Shown one piece after another: positions 53,207-62,188 of a stretch of 64,000 nt of DNA (positions are counted from its first letter, which is position 1; every line of letters begins with the position of its first letter). The DNA is from Pseudanabaena sp. Salubria-1 (GTDB taxonomy: Bacteria > Cyanobacteriota > Cyanobacteriia > Pseudanabaenales > Pseudanabaenaceae). A program made the position numbers and the translations under genes. The notes beneath the pieces are model-generated. The model saw only the letters and a list, made by a program, of their open reading frames with translations. It had not been told where the DNA came from and did not search any database. The DNA is taken from the NCBI GenBank assembly GCA_023336205.1, contig JALQCR010000012.1, forward strand, positions 62,001 to 126,000, read 5' to 3'.

Positions 53207-54418
53207 ATGCTAAATTCCTCTTCTCATAAACTTATTTTATTAACTATAAAAATTTTACTTGTTATTACTCCATTATATTCTTTTGCAGAAGTTATGGCAT
53301 TTATAAATGGAAGCCTTACAAGTCAAAGTGAAGCTCTAACTCCCGTATACATAAAAATTATCAAAGATTTAGGATTTATATTTATAATGCTTTTTTCATC
53401 TATTTCAATCTTGCAAAGAAAAAGAATCAGTAAAGTTTTTATTTATTGCATTCCCATCGGATTTCTAACTATTGTTTCATTCTTAGTATCATATTCTCAA
53501 AGTCCAATTTTGGCAGTGGCTGGTTTAAGATGGATCTTACCTATTTTTTTACTCTTTTTTCTAGTTAATGAAATAGAAGATAAGACCATGGAAGACATCA
53601 ATAGTATTTTATCTTTTTTATTAGTAATTTCTTTTTCTTTACAGATATATCAGTTGTTTTATGCGAGTGGATGGTATGGAGCAAATCAGTTTGGGCTTGC
53701 GGCAAGAACTCCTGGAATCTTCTTGATTCCTAATACATGTGCTTTTTTTGATTGTTTGTGTGTTTTTTTTAACTTCTTTTTCAATAAGAAACCAAACTTT
53801 TGGTTGTTATTGATTGCCTGTATTAGCATATTCCTAACAGCTTCAGGAACTGGGATAATTGTTTTATTCTTTTTGCTCTTAATAATGTTTGCCACTAAAA
53901 TCCTTACAAAGTCAAGAGTGAAGCTCGTAATTGCATTAGTAACACCATTAATATCATTTATATTATCCATTTTCTTTAGTGTAATATTAGAAACTACTAC
54001 GGGAAGGGGTTCTAATTATGCTGAAATTTCTGGTGGTACTAGATGGGAAATTTTTGTTGATGCCCTTAATAGGGCATCTTTACTTAGTTCAGAATTTGGA
54101 GTTGGAACTAATAGTGGTATCTTGTTAATAGCAAATCAGGATGAGTTTAATAATTCTATGATAGTCGATTCTATGTATGCAGCAATAGTTGTCAACACAG
54201 GTTTGCTAGGAACGTTTATATTTTTAATTTTCATTCTTGGTTGGATTACTTTTGTTTTTCGTTACAAGCAAGTAGATGCTATTTGTTTTACTTTAATTTA
54301 CCTAGTATTCAGTTCTACTATAAACATGACAGAATCATTTCCGATAAATTTGCTGTATGCTGTGGTTACAGCATATTATGCATCATCACAAACAAAAATC
54401 AAACAAGTTTATGGATAA
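53207..54418 (+). CDS. O-antigen polymerase/ligase-like membrane protein (Wzy)
   Basis: 403 residues with ten or more hydrophobic segments (LILLTIKILLVITPLYSF, SISILQRKRISKVFIYCIPI, LVIALVTPLISFILSIFF). A large loop contains TTGRGSNYAEISGGTRWEIF, resembling the periplasmic loop of Wzy/WaaL proteins (RG...R). Sequence identity in this family is low, so assignment rests on topology and position. Very AT-rich. It would polymerise lipid-linked repeat units. Confidence 0.8.
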   Translation: MLNSSSHKLILLTIKILLVITPLYSFAEVMAFINGSLTSQSEALTPVYIKIIKDLGFIFIMLFSSISILQRKRISKVFIYCIPIGFLTIVSFLVSYSQSPILAVAGLRWILPIFLLFFLVNEIEDKTMEDINSILSFLLVISFSLQIYQLFYASGWYGANQFGLAARTPGIFLIPNTCAFFDCLCVFFNFFFNKKPNFWLLLIACISIFLTASGTGIIVLFFLLLIMFATKILTKSRVKLVIALVTPLISFILSIFFSVILETTTGRGSNYAEISGGTRWEIFVDALNRASLLSSEFGVGTNSGILLIANQDEFNNSMIVDSMYAAIVVNTGLLGTFIFLIFILGWITFVFRYKQVDAICFTLIYLVFSSTINMTESFPINLLYAVVTAYYASSQTKIKQVYG

Positions 54419-54429
54419 TTTAAAAAAGT

Positions 54430-54537
54430 ATGTTTATCAATTTTTGCATGAGACAACATCCAGACTTTGGGGAAACTTATACAAATCACGTTCTATTCTC
54501 TAGTTTTACCTCTCAAAACTTTTCAAACGCCCTCTAA
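54430..54537 (+). pseudogene. Fossil N-terminus of a glycosyltransferase
   Basis: MFINFCMRQHPDFGETYTNH then VLFSSFTSQN to a stop, matching the start of the intact gene at 56790 (MFINFCMRQHPDFGGTYTAQ). About 75 bp are alike at DNA level, then similarity ends. It lies 2.3 kb upstream of the intact copy, with a GT2 gene between. Confidence 0.85.
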
Positions 54538-55148
54538 ATAATAGATCAAATAGATTAAAATAAATTTAGTACTCTAATGATAGAATCAGAATCACAAACT
54601 TCTTTTACTGTAATAATTGCAGTTTACAATAATGTAGAAAGCTTAGAGCGTTGTATAAAAAGTTTTGTAGATCAAGACTACGCCAAAAAAGAATTAATAA
54701 TTATTGATGGTAAATCAACAGACGGGACAGTGGATATTATTCGTAACAACCATGACAACATTGCATATTGGGAATCTGAGTCAGATAGTGGAATATATCA
54801 CGCTTTTAATAAAGGAGTATCTCATGCTAAAGGTAAATGGGTTATTTTCCTAGGATCAGATGATTACTTTGCAAATTCCAATGTCCTCAGTAATGTTGCT
54901 CACAAAATGGACGTTCTCTCTGGCGTGCGCGTTGTGTACGGTCAAGTAGCTATGGTTTCGCCAAAGGGTCATATATTACAAGTTGTTAACCAGTCTTGGG
55001 AGCAGTCAAAACATAATTTTCTCCAGTTTTCCAATATAAATCATCAAGGCGTATTCCACCACCATAGTCTTTTTAAGGAGAAAGGATTGTTTGATGAATC
55101 ATTCAGGATAGGTGGTGATTATGAGCTTTTACTACGAGAGCTAAAAGA

Positions 55149-56448
55149 CTTAGTGGTGCAGAAAACTCAGGAGAGTCTCAAGATGAGACAATGGTAATAC
55201 GAGCAAATTCGATACGAAAATCTAACTTTTCGCGTTTGGCAATAGAAGCACAGGCAGGGGGAGGATTAGTTCTAGGGAAAATCTGCAAAAGAGGAAGAGG
55301 TTTTTGTTGGTAAAGAAGGGTGTGAAGCTGACGGAGACCGAGTTGCAGAAAACTCAAGCCGCGATGATCGTGCCAATCAATAGCCGCCCTTTGCCCCAAA
55401 CGCACCAACATTATGCCAAGAATTACAGCAATCAGGTTAGCCGTGGCAAGGAGCATAAACAAACAGGTAAGAGATTGAGCATCACGGAGATGCGAGCTAA
55501 CCACATTAAAAGCCGCCGACTTGTAATCCTTAAAATGAGGTTCAATACCGCCAAAGCGTTTGCCATAGAGAGCAAAAGTCTTTAATGAAGGGGGAATATC
55601 GCTAAGGACAGCCCATGAACCGTTAGCCATGTCTAGGTTAGCCGTCGCTAAATGACAATTAACATCACCGAGTACGGTGACATCGGGAACTAGATAAGCT
55701 TGCTCTGCGGGAGGTATCAGTTGTTCAACACGCTTGGTTGTACCTGTTGGCAGAGTCACTAGCAGATCGCTCTTTGCGCGAATTGCCCAAGACCAGTGAT
55801 TTTGCTGTAACCATCGGATTAATTCCCCATGTTCAAAACCTCGGTCGGCAAGCAAGGTCACCGTACTTTGTGGCGGCAATAGAGAGCGTACTTGTTCTAA
55901 GACGGGACGATAATGTTCAAAGCCAACTGTAGCGCTGCCATGCTCTAGTACTACTTGAGCTAGAGTAATCGACCTCCCTCCCCAAATCAAGCATACTTCT
56001 ATAAGACAGAATTTATCCCACAGCATACTTGTGTCTAAGGCTAGTTCCAACGATTCTCCTGCAAATGCTTGGAGAAAGTGCTTCACCAATGGGTTATAGA
56101 ATCTCTCGGCGATGATATGTGGATTATGCACAAAGTAGCTTAGTCTTTCCATCTGACTTCTGGCTTGGCACTCTCTATGGCTCAAATAGGGCAACCAATG
56201 ACTCAGACTTGCCCTTCCTGATTGCAATATCGCGGCTACTGCCTCCGCAAATCCTTGGAGATGTCGCTTATCTTTTGGCTTGAGCCATTGACGCAGTTGT
56301 TCTTGTAGCTGAAGATATAGGTGGGTCATTTGTATAAGATCTTTTGTTGAGGAACTTGAGTATCTCATCTCTTGCCCCTTTTTGCCTCTTGTCTCATGAT
56401 GAGATTCTATGCCTAGCAACGCTTTTCAGATTTTTCTGCACCACTAAG
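55149..56448 (-). mobile_element. IS4-like insertion sequence (copy 1)
   Basis: 1300 bp. Terminal inverted repeats CTTAGTGGTGCAGAAAA (17 bp). The 9-bp direct duplication is GCTAAAAGA (55140-55148 and 56449-56457). It inserted in the GT2 gene with its transposase opposite to that gene. It is nearly identical to copy 2 at 58921. Confidence 0.96.
55178..56368 (-). CDS. IS4-like DDE transposase
   Basis: 396 residues from ATG 56368 (MRYSSSSTKDLIQM), the same start as in copy 2; a 17-codon upstream extension is open but not conserved. The DDE core has LELALDTSMLWDKFCLIEVC, VTLLADRGFEHGELIRWLQQ and YGKRFGGIEPHFKDYKSAAF (a YREK-like signature). The frame is intact, so it may be active. It differs from copy 2 by a few residues, such as M versus I after LALDTS. 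Confidence 0.93.
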   Translation of the reverse strand: MRYSSSSTKDLIQMTHLYLQLQEQLRQWLKPKDKRHLQGFAEAVAAILQSGRASLSHWLPYLSHRECQARSQMERLSYFVHNPHIIAERFYNPLVKHFLQAFAGESLELALDTSMLWDKFCLIEVCLIWGGRSITLAQVVLEHGSATVGFEHYRPVLEQVRSLLPPQSTVTLLADRGFEHGELIRWLQQNHWSWAIRAKSDLLVTLPTGTTKRVEQLIPPAEQAYLVPDVTVLGDVNCHLATANLDMANGSWAVLSDIPPSLKTFALYGKRFGGIEPHFKDYKSAAFNVVSSHLRDAQSLTCLFMLLATANLIAVILGIMLVRLGQRAAIDWHDHRGLSFLQLGLRQLHTLLYQQKPLPLLQIFPRTNPPPACASIAKREKLDFRIEFARITIVSS

Positions 56449-56789
56449 GCTAAAAGATAACGATTCCTATTTTTTATCTGACGATGTTATTACATATATG
56501 CAGATTGGAGGAGTCAGTAGTTCACCAGAAAATTACCTAGAAACATACAAGGAGTGTTACAGAGCAAGGAGTAAAAATGCTGTCAAGGGTATCCCTTGGG
56601 TATTAGTATTTTTGTTTTTTACTGCCTATATAAGGCTGATGATAATTAAAATTTTTGGTAATAATATTGCTAATCATATAACCGATTTCTATCGTCAACT
56701 AGGTGGTCGATCCTCACTATGGACTAAGTTGTAAAAATTAGATGTTCACACATTTTACTTGATATTTTTAGTTAATTGGTTGATGAGCA

Positions 56790-57911
56790 ATGTTTATTAA
56801 TTTCTGTATGCGACAACACCCAGACTTTGGAGGAACTTATACAGCTCAAGTTTTGTTCTCTAGGGCAATTAACTGCTACTTTATAGACTTGCAAATTTCT
56901 GGATTTGACTCGCCAAGTGAAGCCAACTACACCATAAAAGGCTCTATAAATCCATTTCTGGCTTATATTAAGGCAAGTTCATTTAGTTTTTTTGAATTTA
57001 TTCCTGATGAAGTTAAAAAACAGATTAAAGGGATAATTATTCACGGGAGTTTTCTTGCTCACTTCTCCTATGGACTGCAATTATCTAAGCATCTTCAAGT
57101 TCCTCTTTATCTAGTGCCACATGGAACAGCCGATCCTTATATGTTTTCTTATGGCAAACTGAAAAAGTTGTTATGGTTAAATATTCTAGGAAATTATGCA
57201 GCTAGGTGTTCAGAAAAAATAATTTTTACTGCGAAAGCAGAGCTAGAAAAGTCAGTTTTTTCTTTTTCTAGATCAAAAGGTGTAATCTGCCCTTTATCAG
57301 TTGAAATTCCTCATGATTTAGATGATAAAACATTTAATAGAAAGCTGGTTAGACAAAAGCTTGGTTTTTCAGAAACTGACAAGATTTTGCTATACTTTTC
57401 CAAACTTGATAATGGCAAAAGACCTTTAGAGACTATACAAGCTTTTATTAAGGTTAGACCTAAAGGATGGAAATTGCTAGTCATAGGCTACTACACTGAT
57501 GCCAATTTTTACGAGCAAGTTAAACTATACTCAAATAAAGATAATGTTTTGGTTTGTCCGCCAGTTTTTGGCAAAGAAAAATGGAGTTATTTGGCAGCAT
57601 CAGATTTATTTGTTCTTTTTTCCCACAAAGAAAATTTTTGTTTTGCTGCTATTGAATCTGCTGCTTTTGGTCTACCAATTTATATATCTAAAGGAGTTGA
57701 CACTTATACTTGCTTTCAATCAAATACTAACCTAAAAATGGTTTTTGATATTCAATCTTCAATTGATATTGAACTAGCATTACAATCACTGTCGTCTCTA
57801 TCTGATGATGAATTGCAAAAAATGGGAAGTCACTGCCGCAATGTGGTCTCTCAAAACTTTACCTACGACAACTTTGCCAAATGTTTACATTCTGCCCTCG
57901 AAATAGTTTAA
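56790..57911 (+). CDS. Glycosyltransferase (GT4-like)
   Basis: 373 residues. MFINFCMRQHPDFGGTYTAQ is followed by a GT-B body: GIIIHGSFLAHFSYGLQLSK, VPLYLVPHGTADPYMFSYGK, ILLYFSKLDNGKRPLETIQA, and the donor loop LFVLFSHKENFCFAAIESAA with the E(x)7E-type motif. It probably transfers a hexose in the surface glycan. Its 5' end has a fossil duplicate at 54430. The gene lies between the two IS4-like copies but is undamaged. Confidence 0.88.
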   Translation: MFINFCMRQHPDFGGTYTAQVLFSRAINCYFIDLQISGFDSPSEANYTIKGSINPFLAYIKASSFSFFEFIPDEVKKQIKGIIIHGSFLAHFSYGLQLSKHLQVPLYLVPHGTADPYMFSYGKLKKLLWLNILGNYAARCSEKIIFTAKAELEKSVFSFSRSKGVICPLSVEIPHDLDDKTFNRKLVRQKLGFSETDKILLYFSKLDNGKRPLETIQAFIKVRPKGWKLLVIGYYTDANFYEQVKLYSNKDNVLVCPPVFGKEKWSYLAASDLFVLFSHKENFCFAAIESAAFGLPIYISKGVDTYTCFQSNTNLKMVFDIQSSIDIELALQSLSSLSDDELQKMGSHCRNVVSQNFTYDNFAKCLHSALEIV

Positions 57912-57971
57912 TTTTTAAATCTCTTTTCTCTCAACAGATCAGTATATATTGCAATATGATGCCCGAAAATA

Positions 57972-58751
57972 ATGATGACTAAAATTACTGCTTCACTGGT
58001 CTTATACAAGAACAATCCTGATATGGTGCGTAAGGCAGTATTGTCTGCCATGAATACACCACTAAAGATTAACTTATGCATTGTTGATAACTCCCCTTCT
58101 CCAGATTTGGAACCAATATTCAAAGATTTAGAAGACGTTGACTACTATTACAACAATGGCGATAATGTAGGCTTTGGTAAAGCCCATAATATAGCTATTT
58201 CTAGGTGTGGAGTTTCTGATTACCATCTTGTGCTTAACCCAGATATCTATTTTGATGAAAATGTCATACCAGAATTAATAGACTATTTGGAAATCAATCA
58301 GGAAGTTGGTTTAATCCAGCCTAAAATATTTTTCCCTAGCGGTGAAACACAATATCTTTGTAAACGCTATCCAACAATACTTGCTCTGTTTGCTAGACGT
58401 TTTGTTCCTAAGCCATTACATTTTCTTCTAAAAAGCTATCTGGACTCGTATGAAATGCGAGATATGGGCTACGACAAGATAGCAGAAGTTTTGTATTTAT
58501 CTGGATGCTTCATGCTCTTTCGTAAAAAGTATCTTGATGAAATTGGTCGTTTTGATGAAAATATATTTTTGCATTTTGAAGACGCAGATATAACTTGGAG
58601 AATGGCTAAAAAATACAAAACAGTATTTTACCCTGATGTACATATCTTTCACCATTGGGCAAGAGGATCACATAATTCATTGAAGCAGACAATAATTACG
58701 ATTCAATCAGCAATTTATTTTTTTAATAAACATGGATGGAAACTTTTTTAA
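57972..58751 (+). CDS. Glycosyltransferase family 2 (rhamnosyltransferase-like)
   Basis: 259 residues. TASLVLYKNNPDMVRKAVLS, INLCIVDNSPSPDLEPIFKD, NVGFGKAHNIAISRCGVSDY, HLVLNPDIYFDENVIPELID, and the catalytic-base region LSGCFMLFRKKYLDEIGRFD followed by FLHFEDADITWR. These are the WbbL/RfbF-like GT2 landmarks, so a dTDP-rhamnose or similar donor is plausible. It is the last gene before the convergent, broken YdcF gene. Confidence 0.9.
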   Translation: MMTKITASLVLYKNNPDMVRKAVLSAMNTPLKINLCIVDNSPSPDLEPIFKDLEDVDYYYNNGDNVGFGKAHNIAISRCGVSDYHLVLNPDIYFDENVIPELIDYLEINQEVGLIQPKIFFPSGETQYLCKRYPTILALFARRFVPKPLHFLLKSYLDSYEMRDMGYDKIAEVLYLSGCFMLFRKKYLDEIGRFDENIFLHFEDADITWRMAKKYKTVFYPDVHIFHHWARGSHNSLKQTIITIQSAIYFFNKHGWKLF

Positions 58752-58920
58752 TGTTAAATTCTAAAGTTGCAGTTTGGGATTTAAGCTAGCTCCTGTCTTT
58801 CCAGAAAAAATCCATAAAACCGACCGCCCACAATCTCGTAACACACGCAACAGAGATTCCGACATGTTTCCCGATGAAGGCACTGCAAGAGGTGTCACCA
58901 CAATCCCCTGACTACCAAAA

Positions 58921-60221
58921 CTTAGTGGTGCAGAAAACTCATGGGAGTCTCAAGATGAGACAATGGTAATACGGGCAAATTCGATACGAAAATCTAACTT
59001 TTCGCGTTTAGCAATAGAAGCAGAGGCAGGAGGAGGATTAGTTCTAGGCAAAATCTGCAAAATAGGAAGAGATTTTTGTTGGTAAAGAAGAGTGTGAAGC
59101 TGACGGAGACCGAGTTGCAGAAAACTCAAGCCGCGATGATCGTGCCAATCAATCGCAGCCCTTTGCCCCAAACGCACCAACATTATGCCAAGAATTACAG
59201 CAATCAGGTTAGCCGTGGCAAGGAGCATAAATAAACAGGTAAGAGCTTGAGCATCACGGAGATGAGAGCTAACAACATTAAAAGCCGCCGACTTATAGTC
59301 TTTAAAATGGGGTTCGATTCCACCAAAGCGTTTGCCATAGAGAGCAAAAGTCTGTAATGAAGGGGGAATATCGCTAAGGACAGCCCATGAACCGTTAGCC
59401 ATGTCTAGGTTAGCCGTCGCTAAATGACAATTAACATCACCGAGTACGGTGACATCGGGAACTAGATAAGCTTGCTCTGCGGGAGGTATCAGTTGTTCAA
59501 CACGCTTGGTTGTACCTGTTGGCAGAGTCACTAGCAGATCGCTCTTTGCGCGAATTGCCCAAGACCAGTGATTTTGCTGTAACCATCGGATTAATTCCCC
59601 ATGTTCAAAACCTCGGTCGGCAAGCAAGGTCACCGTACTTTGTGGCGGCAATAGAGAGCGTACTTGTTCTAAGACGGGACGATAATGTTCAAAGCCAACT
59701 GTAGCGCTGCCATGCTCTAGTACTACTTGAGCTAGAGTAATCGACCTCCCTCCCCAAATCAAGCATACTTCTATAAGACAGAATTTATCCCACAGTATAC
59801 TTGTGTCTAAGGCTAGTTCCAACGATTCTCCTGCAAATGCTTGGAGAAAGTGCTTCACCAATGGGTTATAGAATCTCTCGGCGATGATATGTGGATTATG
59901 CACAAAGTAGCTTAGTCTTTCCATCTGACTTCTGGCTTGGCACTCTCGATGGCTCAAATAGGGCAACCAATGACTCAGACTTGCCCTTCCTGATTGCAAT
60001 ATCGCGGCTACTGCCTCCGCAAATCCTTGGAGATGTCGCTTATCTTTTGGCTTGAGCCATTGACGCAGTTGTTCTTGTAGCTGAAGATATAGGTGGGGCA
60101 TTTGTATAAGATCTTTTGTTGAGGAACTTGAGTATCTCATCTCTTGCCCTTTTTATTCCTCTTGTCTCATTTTGAGATTCTATGCCTGTCAACCCTTTCC
60201 AGACTTTTCTGCACCACTAAG
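58921..60221 (-). mobile_element. IS4-like insertion sequence (copy 2)
   Basis: 1301 bp, same 17-bp terminal repeats as copy 1. The 9-bp duplication is CTACCAAAA (58912-58920 and 60222-60230). It is inserted in the YdcF-like gene. Its different duplication from copy 1 shows the two inserted independently. Confidence 0.96.
58950..60140 (-). CDS. IS4-like DDE transposase
   Basis: 396 residues (MRYSSSSTKDLIQMPHLYLQ). It is almost identical to copy 1, with the same DDE core segments (LALDTSILWDKF, LLADRGFEHGELIRWLQ, FGGIEPHFKDYKS). The frame is intact. The high similarity suggests recent transposition within this genome. Confidence 0.93.
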   Translation of the reverse strand: MRYSSSSTKDLIQMPHLYLQLQEQLRQWLKPKDKRHLQGFAEAVAAILQSGRASLSHWLPYLSHRECQARSQMERLSYFVHNPHIIAERFYNPLVKHFLQAFAGESLELALDTSILWDKFCLIEVCLIWGGRSITLAQVVLEHGSATVGFEHYRPVLEQVRSLLPPQSTVTLLADRGFEHGELIRWLQQNHWSWAIRAKSDLLVTLPTGTTKRVEQLIPPAEQAYLVPDVTVLGDVNCHLATANLDMANGSWAVLSDIPPSLQTFALYGKRFGGIEPHFKDYKSAAFNVVSSHLRDAQALTCLFMLLATANLIAVILGIMLVRLGQRAAIDWHDHRGLSFLQLGLRQLHTLLYQQKSLPILQILPRTNPPPASASIAKREKLDFRIEFARITIVSS

Positions 60222-60740
60222 CTACCAAAAACAATCGTACCGATCGCCCTAGACCTCGTGAGATGATAATCGGAAGTAATCAGATAGATATGCTGTAGTT
60301 TCTGATCGGTAAAATCTTTTGCCAAAGTGGTGAAATTAGTAACTGTATCAGTTGCCCTACCATCAAGGTGCAATTGCTGATTAGGAACATCAAATCGCTG
60401 GAAAATCTGGCGATAATATTCCAAGCTTGATTGATAATCAGAAACCCAAATATCTAGATCTTTGTGCGATCGCCAAAACTCTGCCGCAAACCTCATGCGC
60501 TCGCCATCCCCACCTGACACAAAAATTGCTTGGGGCAGAGGAGCTTGATGAAAAGCGATCGCTATTCGCATAGGAATAATACTACTCAGCAAAAAGGCGA
60601 TCACTAAAGCTAAACATACTAATCTTTGGCAAGGATTTAGATACTTAAAAGCTTTGCCCAGAGAGGATTCCAAATACGAATATTTTAAGTGAAATGTGTT
60701 CATTAGTCACCAGAAAATCAGCTTGTTTGAGTGCGATCGT

Positions 60741-61190
60741 CTATTCCCAGAAGTCAACATTGAGTATTGAGTCAATGTCACGGCTAAATTGCCATGTATC
60801 AGGAAATTCAACATCATATTCAATTTGCACAATTTTCAAAGCATCATCAAAAACCTCATCAAACGATTCTAAAAAGTGACACTTTAGGCTTGGTGACTGC
60901 CTTAGAAGTCTCACAAGCTTCTGTCGTTGATTAACTATTGTGACTTGCCATCCGCGATAACAATCAGGCATAGAGACATAGCACCGCTTAAGAATATGCT
61001 CAATTAATCTTTGGAGTCTATTCTCGATCTCCCGCTTGTCGCTACCTGTCACACCCGCAATTTCCTCTATTAAATTCTCAATATCAATATTCTGGAAGTC
61101 TCCAGCTTTTAACTTGGCGATCGTATCTTCAAGCCATAGGTTAAAATCACGCTCGTATAGAGTCGCTTTGGGTGAAATTGCGATCATCAT
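60741..61190 (-). CDS. DUF29 family protein
   Basis: 149 residues: TLYERDFNLWLEDTIAKLKA, DIENLIEEIAGVTGSDKREI, LQRLIEHILKRCYVSMPDCY, then FPDTWQFSRDIDSILNVDFW. A typical DUF29 protein, of a subtype closer to the 33582 gene in its ending than to the 37-kb pair. It stands alone between the YdcF-like gene and the epimerase gene. Function unknown. Confidence 0.9.
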   Translation of the reverse strand: MMIAISPKATLYERDFNLWLEDTIAKLKAGDFQNIDIENLIEEIAGVTGSDKREIENRLQRLIEHILKRCYVSMPDCYRGWQVTIVNQRQKLVRLLRQSPSLKCHFLESFDEVFDDALKIVQIEYDVEFPDTWQFSRDIDSILNVDFWE

Positions 61191-61276
61191 TTTGTTTTTT
61201 CTCCTTAAATCGTATGTTATCTTATCAAGACAGAAAAATGGATCGTATCTAAATTAATACGTATTGGAGGTTTTAA

Positions 61277-62188
61277 ATGATTCTTTTCACTGGATTAACA
61301 GGAAAAAGTGGCAGATGGCTTTTGCGAAGTCTTGAGAATGATTTGAGTGGTATTCAAAATCAAGGTTTACGGGCACTCGTCAGAAAGGAGTCAAGTCTTG
61401 AAATACTAAATCGTAGCAGTCTCAATATAGAAAAAGTGATCGGCGATACGAGTGATGAAGAAGTATTGAGACTCGCTATGGATGGTGTTGATGTAGTATT
61501 TCATATCGCTGGTATCCATACTTCTCGAAGTGTGGCAAAGGTTGCCTTAGAGAAAAAAGTTAAGTGGCTGATCCTTGTCCATACAACAGGCATTTACTCA
61601 AAATATAAGTCTGCTGGAGAGGAGTACAGGAATACTGAAAAAATAATTGCTGACTTAGCAAAAGACTCAAATACACAGATCACAATTCTACGACCTACGA
61701 TGATCTATGGAAGTGTCAGCGATAATAATATGGTTGTTTTTATTAAGATGGTGGACAGGTTGAGGCTATTTCCTGTTGTTTCGGGTGGGAATTTTGAGTT
61801 GCAGCCAGTTTATGAAAAAGATCTTGGCGAAGCATATTTCAAAGTATTGCAGAATCGTGAAAAGACAATGGGTAAAAATTACATTCTCTCTGGCAAAGAG
61901 CCGATTGAACTAATTGATGTTTTTAGAACTATTGAACGAAAACTAAAGAAGAAAAACTTTTATTTCTCTGTGCCTTTTCCGATCGCCTATTTTAGTGCGC
62001 TGACTTTGTGGGCAATTTCCCTTGGGAAAGTGGACTATCGAGAACGAGTACAGCGCCTCGTGGAGCCAAGAATATTTTCTCATGATGAAGCTTCACTGGA
62101 TTTTGGATATGCTCCATTAAGTTTTGAGGATGGCGTTGAGAATGAAATAAAAGAATATTTAGAGCTAAAGAACCGCAATAATTCATGA
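61277..62188 (+). CDS. NAD-dependent epimerase/dehydratase family protein
   Basis: 303 residues, short-chain extended fold. The nucleotide-binding motif is FTGLTGKSGRWLLRSLEN. GVDVVFHIAGIHTSRSVAKV and ITILRPTMIYGSVSDNNMVV follow, but the classical YxxxK is replaced by YKSAGEEYRNTEK, so the activity is uncertain. A ribosome site GGAGG lies seven bases before the ATG. It overlaps the next gene by 4 nt (ATGA), making an operon with the initiating transferase. Confidence 0.85.
   Translation: MILFTGLTGKSGRWLLRSLENDLSGIQNQGLRALVRKESSLEILNRSSLNIEKVIGDTSDEEVLRLAMDGVDVVFHIAGIHTSRSVAKVALEKKVKWLILVHTTGIYSKYKSAGEEYRNTEKIIADLAKDSNTQITILRPTMIYGSVSDNNMVVFIKMVDRLRLFPVVSGGNFELQPVYEKDLGEAYFKVLQNREKTMGKNYILSGKEPIELIDVFRTIERKLKKKNFYFSVPFPIAYFSALTLWAISLGKVDYRERVQRLVEPRIFSHDEASLDFGYAPLSFEDGVENEIKEYLELKNRNNS

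Larger units (their letters stand above)
54577..56734 (+). pseudogene. Glycosyltransferase family 2, broken by IS4-like element
   Basis: The first part (54577-55148) has the GT-A opening TSFTVIIAVYNNVESLERCI, IIIDGKSTDGTVDIIRNN and IYHAFNKGVSHAKGKWVIFL with the GSDD metal motif. An IS4-like element follows. Deleting it and one 9-bp duplication gives 849 nt (282 residues), continuing ELKDNDSYFLSDDVITYMQI to RSSLWTKL at 56734. The C-terminal part also has a hydrophobic VLVFLFFTAYIRLM. The protein is now truncated at about 200 residues. Confidence 0.9.
58761..60703 (-). pseudogene. YdcF (DUF218) family protein broken by IS4-like element
   Basis: N-terminal part (60703 to 60222): a membrane segment (LVCLALVIAFLLSSIIPM), then QAIFVSGGDGERMRFAAEFW and YLITSDYHLTRSRAIGTIVF, the DUF218 pattern. 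The C-terminal part (58911 to 58761) reads IVVTPLAVPSSGNMSESLLR to NPKLQL. Removing the IS and one 9-bp copy gives 633 nt, 210 residues, in frame across VFGS-QGIVV. DUF218 proteins are linked to envelope polysaccharide metabolism, including ElyC/SanA in other bacteria. Now truncated. Confidence 0.9.

Noticed and set aside
55149..60221. Composite transposon bounded by the two IS4-like copies
   Set aside because: Each copy has its own distinct 9-bp target duplication and disrupts its own gene in a rejoinable way.
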